DNA from: Candidatus Thiodiazotropha endoloripes
GTDB taxonomy: Bacteria; Pseudomonadota; Gammaproteobacteria; Chromatiales; Chromatiaceae
DNA: 64,000 bases
Assembly: GCA_001709035.1 (NCBI GenBank)
Contig: LVKA01000008.1
Location: 186,001-250,000 of the forward strand
Direction: 5' to 3'
Part shown: in pieces, positions 55,505 to 64,000 of the stretch
Numbering within the stretch: the stretch's first letter is position 1
Layout of the letters: each line of letters begins with the position of its first letter
The notes under the pieces: model-generated
Seen by the model: the letters and a program-made list of their open reading frames with translations, nothing else
What the model was told of the DNA's origin: nothing
The model's database searches: none
Made by a program: the position numbers and the translations under genes

Positions 55505-57361
55505 TTATCGCTTATCGTTCAGGCCAGAGAGCAAGAGTCGGAGCTCCTCCAACGCTTGTTGCAGCTGTGTGCGTTGGGGAGTGACTTTTCGATTCACGCA
55601 CTGAAGTACAAATTCGGCTGTCGCAATAACCCTGTTGCTTCGAGGGTTGTTAGGGCAGCTCTCTATGTGGAGGTATCTATCCAGCGTACGAGTTGTGGGT
55701 GTGGATTTATCGATATAGACAGGCCAGATCCCACTCTCTTCAGCCAACGCTAATTTGTTTTTTCCAAGGTCGTGTTCCCAGCATGTGAGGGCTGCGTGCA
55801 TCACCAATACAACCCTCTCTTTCAGTAACTGTTTCTCAGTCTCGCGATCAGATCCGTTGTTCAAGGACGCATCGCTATCACTTCCCGCTAGTTGGCTTGG
55901 GCTGACACGTGCAATTTCTAGAATTGATTCCAGTGACGCCTCTACTGCCTGCAGACGTTGCTCATTCTGCTCCATACTGTTTACAAGCAATTCCGTTAGC
56001 TTTTCATCCTCATCTCCGGATATCGGCTGCATGACGATCGTCTGCCTGATGCCATCGGATAATTTCACTGGGTTGATGGCGGCATCAGCGACAAATTGAC
56101 GCCCATTCTTTGCCAGACACTCCAACTGTTGATGTTGCACCTGGTCTGGTAATGCGTGCTGAGTCAGATCACTGATCGTCTCAGCACCTGGAAAGAGGTC
56201 GTCTAGATCGAGCTGGCCGATTTCTTCCTGTGAATAGTGAAAGAGTTTTAATGCCGCTCTATTGAAGTAGATGGCTTCACCATCCTCGCCAAAACAGAGG
56301 ATAGCGCTCTCATCAAGATCTAGAAGACGCTCCAGCTCGCTGTTACGGACCCGAATCTGTCCTGCCATTTTTTCGAAGCCATTCGCGAGAGTTGCGAATT
56401 CTCGCAATCCCCGCTTGTTGACATGAAAATCCTGATTCCAGTCAGTCATCTGTTGCATTCCATCCACGAGTCTGTCCATTGGTATAAATAGAAATCGATA
56501 GAACAACCAGAGTGCTAGCGACAGGATGCTCAGCGTAATCAGAATGTATCCACCAGTGGTTACCATCTGCGTAAACTCCATCTCCTCAAGCAGCACACTG
56601 ACATCCTCATAACCGACTATCCTGAATACAGGTCTTCCTGCTGATGTATGAAGTGTATAGGTCACAGGAAGGTGAATTTCGTCCTCCACAGTCATCTCTG
56701 TGTCGAGGTGACTACCGGTGATAGTGAATATCTTCACAGGTGTTTTTGTGATACGGCTGATGTCAGGAAGGTTAAACGATGGATCGACGACAACTTCGAG
56801 ATATCCCACGGCATGCAGTCCTCCTACCGGCACCAGGGTTGAATAAAGAGAGCCAGTGGGTGAATGCCAAAGCGCATCAATGGCCTTAAGCCGATCGATT
56901 TTCTTTCGCTGCGCGATTTTAGCCGCCAAATAGGATGGGAGATGATTCTCCAGCTGTTTCTCACCCGATTCACTTTGCACCAGGAGTTCCAAATCTGGAG
57001 TGTAGAGTCTTAACTTAACCAGATCGATTTCTGCGAATCCAGGAAATCCATTTATAAACGGGTCATTCAGAATCTCGACGATTCTTGGTAGCAGCTCTTT
57101 GTCATGTGGCTGTTTCAGCACATTGATCAAGTGGGTGTTATGACCCAGCTTCATGCCCAATTCAAAATTGTGCTCACTGATCTCTCTGATCACCTCCTGT
57201 GCGGCCACTTCCATCACGCGTGACAGACTCTTGATCTGAGCATCCAGTGCTGACTGTTTGAAATAGTACCCTGCCAATAACGAGAGCAGTACAGACGAGA
57301 TGCCGACCATTGCATAGATGGAGACTGTTAGCGTCTTGATGGATAAGCGTTCTATACGCAT
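55505..57361 (-). CDS. Membrane sensor with HAMP and PAS domains and an unassigned C-terminal domain
   Basis: The 618-residue protein has an N-terminal helix (about 13-30), a periplasmic sensor region (about 30-265, Cache-like), a second helix (about 268-290), a HAMP linker, a coiled coil and one PAS domain (about 345-450). The output part is neither kinase, GGDEF, EAL nor methyl-accepting. The last 110 residues contain 'ALTCWEHDLGKNKLALAEESGIW' (split) and 'TRTLDRYLHIESCPNNPR'. I have a memory of similar C-termini in regulators of other sulfur-oxidising gammaproteobacteria, but the function is not known. It starts 34 bp after a rhodanese gene, so the two form an operon. Confidence 0.75.
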   Translation of the reverse strand: MRIERLSIKTLTVSIYAMVGISSVLLSLLAGYYFKQSALDAQIKSLSRVMEVAAQEVIREISEHNFELGMKLGHNTHLINVLKQPHDKELLPRIVEILNDPFINGFPGFAEIDLVKLRLYTPDLELLVQSESGEKQLENHLPSYLAAKIAQRKKIDRLKAIDALWHSPTGSLYSTLVPVGGLHAVGYLEVVVDPSFNLPDISRITKTPVKIFTITGSHLDTEMTVEDEIHLPVTYTLHTSAGRPVFRIVGYEDVSVLLEEMEFTQMVTTGGYILITLSILSLALWLFYRFLFIPMDRLVDGMQQMTDWNQDFHVNKRGLREFATLANGFEKMAGQIRVRNSELERLLDLDESAILCFGEDGEAIYFNRAALKLFHYSQEEIGQLDLDDLFPGAETISDLTQHALPDQVQHQQLECLAKNGRQFVADAAINPVKLSDGIRQTIVMQPISGDEDEKLTELLVNSMEQNEQRLQAVEASLESILEIARVSPSQLAGSDSDASLNNGSDRETEKQLLKERVVLVMHAALTCWEHDLGKNKLALAEESGIWPVYIDKSTPTTRTLDRYLHIESCPNNPRSNRVIATAEFVLQCVNRKVTPQRTQLQQALEELRLLLSGLNDKR

Positions 57362-57395
57362 TCTAATGGCCGTTTATAGTTTGTTATCTCTTGCA

Positions 57396-57812
57396 CTATT
57401 CAGTGACTGCCGGTAACCGTTTTTCCTGCCACTCCTTCCATCCACCCCTAAACCAATAGATCGTCGAATAGCCCCAATCGATCGCCTTCGAAATGGCATC
57501 GGAACTCCTTTGACAGCGAATGCCATTACAGTAGAAAAGCAGTGATGTTGATTTGTCAGGAGTGATCGCCATAAGAAGTGCGGGCGTGAGAGTGGTGTTA
57601 AGGATATTGTGGGCTCCCTCGATATGGCCCTTGACATATTCTGATTTTTTTCTTGCATCAATCACAACAAGATCTGAATTGTTAAGAATTAACTCAATCG
57701 TCTCCTCAGCGCTGACGATGGTCGCTCCCGGCAGACTTTCCGGTACATAGGGCTTATCACTGGCGGATGCGACTGAAACAATCCAAAATAACAAAAATGC
57801 GAAGAATCTCAC
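57396..57812 (-). CDS. Periplasmic single-domain rhodanese
   Basis: The 138-residue product has a signal peptide (cut near 'VSVASA') and one rhodanese domain with 'VVIDARKKSEYVKGHIEGAHN', split, and the active loop 'FYCNGIRCQRSSDAI' containing the catalytic Cys. It should carry sulfane sulfur in the periplasm. Unlike the tandem rhodanese at 37888 it keeps the active cysteine. It is the first gene of a two-gene unit with the sensor at 55505, suggesting that sulfur state and sensing are linked. Confidence 0.85.
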   Translation of the reverse strand: MRFFAFLLFWIVSVASASDKPYVPESLPGATIVSAEETIELILNNSDLVVIDARKKSEYVKGHIEGAHNILNTTLTPALLMAITPDKSTSLLFYCNGIRCQRSSDAISKAIDWGYSTIYWFRGGWKEWQEKRLPAVTE

Positions 57813-58480
57813 TTGACTAAGCTCTGTTAATTAACAATCCGAAAGCGCCAACTACCGATCTACTCCATAGGGTAGGATAAGATCCGTTGAAACAAGTTAT
57901 ATAAAGCAGAATAACAGATCACAGCAGTGTATATGTCGACTGCTGAATAGTGACACTTTGAATCTTCGACCACTGACAGCAAGGCATACTGTGATCAACT
58001 CCGCACGCATCTCATTAATTTATATAAGAATCTATGGATAGGTCAAACGATTTCAAACAATAACAGAGATAACACAGGAAATTGGCTCACCCAAGACCCG
58101 TGTGCCAAACGCTACCGCTTTTAAATCGTCTTTCTTTCTACTTATAAAAAGAAAGGAATTTATAACCTCAGTTGAGGTGATTTTTAGAGGTAAAAAAGAT
58201 TCTATATAATAAAAACATTATATATCTATTAAAAACAACCGGTTAGGCTGTATAGGATGCAAATGTAAGATCTATGTCTCTGTGATTTCGGGGTTTTTAT
58301 CCAGGTGACTGTAAATACAAACGTGATGCCATAGAACGAGAGCGAATTGAGTATCTATTAAATCGGCGATTAAGGTTGTTGTGTTTAACCGGCCTGCCAG
58401 GTTTGTCTGATTTCAAATCAGCTATCATGCTTGCGTCTTCACTAAGAAGTGATAATTTTCGCATTCCTTCCCATAAGAAA
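57813..58480. other. AT-rich intergenic region
   Basis: About 670 bp upstream of the rhodanese gene and downstream of nhaD. It is markedly AT-rich around 58000-58300. No open frame with a ribosome-binding site, repeat or RNA gene is seen. Confidence 0.4.
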
Positions 58481-58500
58481 AGCCGGGCATTGCCCGGCTA
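58476..58500 (-). terminator. Rho-independent terminator of nhaD
   Basis: On the minus strand AGCCGGGCA and TGCCCGGCT form a 9-bp stem, followed by TTTTC. It lies 20 bp after the nhaD stop at 58520. Confidence 0.88.
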
Positions 58501-58519
58501 GATCATAAAAACAAGGTTC

Positions 58520-60052
58520 TTAATGGGCGCCAACAGCTTTTGCAGCCGCTCCGGCAGGTACACTGAATGCGGAAGCGTTGACCAGGAAGTGTACCCAGAT
58601 ACTGGCCGCATAGCCGAGTGCAATCGCCCAGCTCCACTTCAGGTGGGCCATGAAAGTGTAGACACCGCGGGCGGTACCCATGACTGCCACGCCTGCGGCT
58701 GAACCAATCGCAAGCATTGAGCCGCCAACACCGGCTGTCAAGGTAACCAGCAGCCACTGGCCATGAGACATATCAGGCATCATGGCAAGTACAGCAAACA
58801 TAACCGGAATGTTATCAATGATCGCAGAGAGAAAACCAACCAGGATGTTGGCATTGGTTGTGCCCAGATCGACATACATCATTTGAGAAACCAACGAGAG
58901 GTAACCGAGAGTTCCCAGGCCGCCAACACAGAGGATAATGCCGTAGAAGAACATTAACGTATCCCATTCGGCGCGTTCCAGTGATTTGAAGATATTGTAA
59001 TGGTTGCTGCCATGGCCATGGTCATCCTGAGCACCACGCTGTTGTGTGGCATTATCCTCCAATGCCAACTGGTGTTCGCCAAGGTTGAGGTTGTCATCGG
59101 CCACCGCTTCATTTTTCGCTGCAGTATTAGTGGCATCCCGGCGCTTCAAATAGTATCCATAGAACTTAAGCAGGCCCAGACCTGTCATCATGCCGACAAC
59201 TGGAGGCAGGTGCAAAAAGTTGTGTGCTGAAACTGCCATGATGATGGTCAGAATAAACAGCCCGACAACGATCCATGCACCATGTCGCAATCTGAATTCA
59301 CCGGACTCAACCGGTTCCGGTTTCTCATTGGATACAGCCATTGACATGATGACAGCAGGTACCAGCCAGTTGACCAGGGAGGGGAAAAACAAAACAAAGA
59401 ACTCCTGAAACTGAACAATACCTTTTTGCCAGACCATCAGTGTGGTGATATCGCCGAATGGAGAAAATGCTCCTCCGGCATTCGCTGCGACCACAATATT
59501 GATACATGCAATGGCAACAAAGGTTGTATTGGCGCCACCTACGGCCATTGCGACGGTTGCCATCAGCAGGGCAGTTGTCAGATTATCGGCAATTGGTGAT
59601 ATGACAAAGGCCAGAACACCGGTTAGCCAGTAGATAGTTTTTAGTGAAAATCCACGGGAAACAAGCCAAATACGCAACAGATCGAAAACCCCCCGTTCTT
59701 CCATGGTGTTGATATAGGTCATGGCTGCTAACAGGAAGAGGAAGAGTTCAGCAAACTCCAGCAGGTTATGCCGAACAGCTGCTTCTGCCGTATGCGTATC
59801 CCCTGAATTGACATAGACAATGGCCACAATCATCCAGATGACACCGGCAGCCACCATTACAGGCTTTGACTTACGTAGATGCAGAGCTTCTTCAGCAATG
59901 ACAAGTGAATAGGCCATAACGAAGATAATGACACAGGCTATGCCTGCCCAATGAGAGGTGAAGTCCTGAAGCTGGATGCCATCACCAGCTGCCATTACCA
60001 ATCCCGGTAGGGCAAAGAGCAAAAGTGCGATCAAACACTTTGGAATATTCAT
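58520..60052 (-). CDS. nhaD: Na+/H+ antiporter NhaD
   Basis: NhaD exchanges sodium for protons across the inner membrane and is common in marine and halophilic bacteria. The ATG at 60052, after AAGGGAGATACCA, gives 510 residues with a cleavable-looking N-terminal segment and about 12 helices. Conserved patterns include 'SPIADNLTTALLMATVAMAVGG', split, 'NAGGAFSPFGDITTLMVW' (split) and 'SAIIDNIPVMFAVLAMM', with the ion-binding Asp/Thr residues. A hydrophilic insertion of about 45 residues ('NEAVADDNLNLGEHQLALEDN', split) lies in the middle. A terminator follows. The longer frame to 60106 lacks a good ribosome-binding site. Confidence 0.92.
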   Translation of the reverse strand: MNIPKCLIALLLFALPGLVMAAGDGIQLQDFTSHWAGIACVIIFVMAYSLVIAEEALHLRKSKPVMVAAGVIWMIVAIVYVNSGDTHTAEAAVRHNLLEFAELFLFLLAAMTYINTMEERGVFDLLRIWLVSRGFSLKTIYWLTGVLAFVISPIADNLTTALLMATVAMAVGGANTTFVAIACINIVVAANAGGAFSPFGDITTLMVWQKGIVQFQEFFVLFFPSLVNWLVPAVIMSMAVSNEKPEPVESGEFRLRHGAWIVVGLFILTIIMAVSAHNFLHLPPVVGMMTGLGLLKFYGYYLKRRDATNTAAKNEAVADDNLNLGEHQLALEDNATQQRGAQDDHGHGSNHYNIFKSLERAEWDTLMFFYGIILCVGGLGTLGYLSLVSQMMYVDLGTTNANILVGFLSAIIDNIPVMFAVLAMMPDMSHGQWLLVTLTAGVGGSMLAIGSAAGVAVMGTARGVYTFMAHLKWSWAIALGYAASIWVHFLVNASAFSVPAGAAAKAVGAH

Positions 60053-60841
60053 TGGTATCTCCCTTATCGATTCTGAGCTCATTTTTTTTAATACTGCTTT
60101 ATTCAATTAACGGCAGAAAACCCCGGTAATTTATTATTTTTTCGTTAAATATAGTGCATTAAGGCTCAACATGGCGTTGATTGAATCTGACTTTAGCTCT
60201 TACTGCATCGATGACGACGCCATATCTATCCGATGAGATCTTGAATCAGGTCGGATTCGGAAGCTTTGCAGTTTTCATTTGCTGACCATGTTATCTCCAC
60301 TTCCGAGTTTTACCTTTAATCTGATAACCACGTCTACAGTCGTGGAGTGTCAAATAATCAACTTCGTAACCTGTTGAATAGTTGAGGAAAATAGATTGAG
60401 GAAGGTTTCAGATTAATCCTTTTTCCGGGATTGCAGCTGGGGCCTGTTAACACTAATCCAATAGGCCCTAGCCTGGTTAGGTCTTAAGCCTGTGCTGTCA
60501 TGTCCCTATTTGGTTCTGAATTATGAATGGTGGCACCAAGTGGTTTTCAATCTTGCATGTACTTTGGTCAGGAACTCATCATTTTCAGGTAAGAACAATC
60601 CGTGCCGCTTTTTTTCTACCCGGTGATCGGGTAGTCTGCCTGCGGCTGCCGGATTAATCTCTCTTGTCTCTATCATGCGTCTGGTATAGACAGAATATTT
60701 CAGTTGGCACTAGACTGCTGTAAAGGGTCAATGATCTGCCGCAGCGTTTCTGACGTTTCGGTCGTGCTATTGTCCAGAATCGAAATGGTGATCTGTTGAA
60801 ACCATAAGTCACCGCAAATCATTTCAATCGTGATTAGAAAA
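60053..60841. other. Intergenic region between nhaD and Dnr-like regulator
   Basis: 789 bp between divergent genes. It holds a full-length GTTAAC hairpin repeat (60439-60470). No credible gene or operator of the TTGAT-N4-ATCAA type was found. Confidence 0.4.
60439..60470 (-). repeat. Dispersed GTTAAC repeat, full-length hairpin copy
   Basis: Read on the minus strand, arms TAGGGCCTATT and AACAGGCCCC enclose GGATTAGTGTT. This is the complete form seen at 40243-40275, in the opposite orientation, and its middle matches the other copies best. Confidence 0.65.
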
Positions 60842-61585
60842 ATGACTGCCAACATACGATTAGCCAATCTCTTCTCCGCCCTCAATGATGAGCAGGTGAA
60901 ACAGATACTGGAGAATAGCAATACATTGAAGCTGCTGGATGGCGAATCCCTGTTTGAGAGTGGTGACAAAGCCGAACGGTTCTATCTCGTGATTGGTGGT
61001 CAGATCAAGCTGTTTCGGGGCTCGCCCAGTGGCGATGAGAAGATTATCGACATCGTTCAACCCGGCAATACCTTTGCCGAAGCAGTCATGTTCATGAACA
61101 ATCCGGTCTATCCGGTCAGTGCTCAGGCACTGGGCCCGGCCCGGGTGATGTCTTTCGACAACAAGCGCTTTCTGGATATTCTGAGTCATTCCAATGAGAC
61201 CAGCTTCAGGATCATGGGGACCATGAGTCAACGGCTGCGCGGCCTGATCCGACAGATCGATGAGTTGACGCTGCAGAGCGCCACCACCCGGCTCTGTGCC
61301 ACCCTGTTGCGCTATATGGAGGAGGCTGGGAGTGAGGTGTTCAAACTGCCGGCCGCCAAGGGTGTGCTGGCGGCGCGCCTCTCCATGAAGCCGGAGACCT
61401 TTTCCAGAATTCTACATAACCTGAGCAGTAAACAGATCATCAAGGTGACCAGCAATGAGGTCTCGGTATTGGATGTTGAGCAGCTCAAACAGCAGGCCCA
61501 TACTGAGGCTATTGTCGGCCTTGAGCCCGATGGTTCTGCGGTGACACCCCATCATCCCTGTATTTCACACAAGGATCTTGAGTAA
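60842..61585 (+). CDS. dnr: Crp/Fnr family regulator, Dnr/NnrR type
   Basis: The 247-residue protein has a cyclic-nucleotide-binding-like sensor domain (about residues 10-125: 'LLDGESLFESGDKAERFYLVIGG', split) and a winged helix-turn-helix (about 165-225) with 'LAARLSMKPETFSRILHNL'; the E..SR residues match those that read TTGAT half-sites. No N-terminal iron-sulfur Cys cluster is present, unlike Fnr, so it fits the NO-sensing Dnr/NnrR branch, which binds heme. It lies directly upstream of the nor genes and is expected to act on the boxes before norC and nnrS. An upstream GTG at 60830 is an alternative start. Confidence 0.87.
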   Translation: MTANIRLANLFSALNDEQVKQILENSNTLKLLDGESLFESGDKAERFYLVIGGQIKLFRGSPSGDEKIIDIVQPGNTFAEAVMFMNNPVYPVSAQALGPARVMSFDNKRFLDILSHSNETSFRIMGTMSQRLRGLIRQIDELTLQSATTRLCATLLRYMEEAGSEVFKLPAAKGVLAARLSMKPETFSRILHNLSSKQIIKVTSNEVSVLDVEQLKQQAHTEAIVGLEPDGSAVTPHHPCISHKDLE

Positions 61586-61596
61586 GGGGGCGATGT

Positions 61597-61785
61597 ATGG
61601 CTGAGGTGAGGTGTCTCTATTGCGGTAAAAAGATCGCCGATGATCAAGCCGAATGTCCCCACTGCGGTGCCGTTTCACACTACCAGAAACGTGGTTTCCG
61701 TTCTGGGGCAAGAAAAAAATTCATCATATTTTTCATCGGCTTGGTTGTCTTCTGTGGTTTTTTTATTTACTGGCTGCCACGTTAG
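61597..61785 (+). CDS. Small membrane-anchored zinc-ribbon protein
   Basis: The 62-residue protein has a double CXXC zinc ribbon ('CLYCGKKIADDQAECPHCG', residues 6-24) and a C-terminal membrane helix ('FIIFFIGLVVFCGFFIYWL'). It starts 11 bp after the regulator stop and is thus co-transcribed with it, just before norC. Its role is unknown; similar small zinc ribbons often accompany membrane respiratory genes. The ATG follows GGGGGCGAT. Confidence 0.7.
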   Translation: MAEVRCLYCGKKIADDQAECPHCGAVSHYQKRGFRSGARKKFIIFFIGLVVFCGFFIYWLPR

Positions 61786-61812
61786 TCCGGACACCCTGCG
61801 ACAAAATGCAAA

Positions 61813-61826
61813 TTGACCAAGGTCAA
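61813..61826. promoter_or_regulatory. Dnr/FNR-type palindrome upstream of norC
   Basis: TTGACCAAGGTCAA has perfect TTGACC/GGTCAA arms. It is centred 68 bp before the norC ATG, fitting activation by a Dnr-type regulator. Confidence 0.8.
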
Positions 61827-61887
61827 AGCCACAATCTGCACCTGTTGATATCAATCTAACTCACGACAGTATTCAGGAGATATTCCG

Positions 61888-63737
<1,850 letters not shown>

Positions 63738-63773
63738 CAATACCCTCTGAAGGATTGATTCCTTCATTCCTGC

Positions 63774-63802
63774 GGCCGGCACTGAAGTGCCGGCCTTTTT
63801 TT
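63774..63802 (+). terminator. Rho-independent terminator after norB
   Basis: GGCCGGCAC and GTGCCGGCC form a 9-bp stem with loop TGAA, followed by seven T's. It separates norCB from the norE-like gene. Confidence 0.92.
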
Positions 63803-63821
63803 GACAGGTCTTTGAGTGGCC

Positions 63822-64000
63822 ATGACGGCAGATCGATCAGTTTTACAGAGTAACTACCCGCCGGGTGATTTGGCGATATGGATCTTCATCCTGGCGGAGC
63901 TGACGGTATTTGCCGTCTTCTTTGCCGCCTATGCATTTACCCGCCTGCAGCACGTGGAGTTGTTCAATGAGTACCAGCTGACATTGGACCGGGAGGCGGC
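63822..64000 (+). CDS. NorE-like cytochrome c oxidase subunit III family protein (3' end outside window)
   Basis: The ATG at 63822 opens a frame that runs to the window end (about 59 residues): 'YPPGDLAIWIFILAELTVFAVFFAAYAF', split, then 'LQHVELFNEYQLTLDRE'. This matches the N-terminal helix of the COX3/NorE family, small membrane proteins that accompany nitric oxide reductase in many denitrifiers and aid its activity. The gene is cut by the window edge. A terminator separates it from norB, so it may have its own weak promoter or rely on readthrough. Confidence 0.75.
   Translation, partial: MTADRSVLQSNYPPGDLAIWIFILAELTVFAVFFAAYAFTRLQHVELFNEYQLTLDREA

Noticed and set aside
60696-60712. TGGCACTAGACTGC as a further sigma-54 promoter near dnr
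   Set aside because: The GG and GC are separated by 9 bp, not 10, and no palindromic enhancer site is nearby.

Overview
The window looks like the chromosome of a sulfur-oxidizing gammaproteobacterium, of the Chromatiales / Sedimenticola / lucinid-symbiont type. This is inferred from protein character, not from a database search. Supporting signs are gammaproteobacterial housekeeping genes in their usual order (murJ-ribF-ileS-lspA), a Gly/Tyr-rich sulfur-globule-like protein, a chimeric peroxiredoxin-glutaredoxin next to an NADH-type glutathione (amide) reductase, many periplasmic c-type cytochromes, and an NO-reductase locus.

Layout. 0-7 kb: cell-envelope and translation genes (murJ end, ribF, ileS, lspA, a NamZ-like protein). 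7-16.8 kb: accessory and redox genes (lipoproteins, a HAD protein, a GFA protein, gor, garA-like, garB-like) with two copies of a 172-174-bp inverted-repeat element. 16.8-21.6 kb: uvrA, an MFS transporter and ssb. 21.7-28.6 kb: a large c-di-GMP enzyme, a TauE/SafE exporter, the sulfur-globule-like protein, nnrS and an exported Hcp-like protein. 29.1-31.8 kb: a small membrane protein and lon. 32.3-45.4 kb: a dense block of periplasmic electron-transfer genes. 45.5-60.1 kb: rsmA, a heme-linked GGDEF/EAL sensor, a cytochrome c'-like protein, an RND transporter, an outer-membrane porin, a sensor-rhodanese pair and nhaD. 60.8-64 kb: a Dnr-type regulator, a zinc-ribbon protein, norC, norB and the start of a norE-like gene.

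How they work together. In the 32-45 kb block, a TorC-like pentaheme membrane cytochrome would pass quinol electrons to a 12-heme periplasmic cytochrome. It is followed by an IalB-like protein, a ZnuA-fold protein whose metal-binding His residues look replaced by Met/Met/Gln, a cysteine-less tandem rhodanese and an ankyrin protein. A divergent-facing second unit on the minus strand holds cytochrome c, DUF302, a TlpA-type thioredoxin and cytochrome c'. Both units are preceded by the same regulatory layout: a -24/-12 (sigma-54) promoter match, a perfect 19-bp palindrome about 210 bp upstream of the predicted start, and a weaker copy exactly 32 bp further upstream. This is the strongest candidate for an undescribed co-regulated respiratory system here. 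Separately, palindromic FNR/Dnr boxes precede nnrS and norC (and a weaker one precedes the TauE gene), pointing to an NO-responsive regulon that probably includes the Dnr-like protein at 60.8 kb.

No rRNA, tRNA, CRISPR array or complete insertion sequence was recognised. The first and last genes are cut by the window edges.
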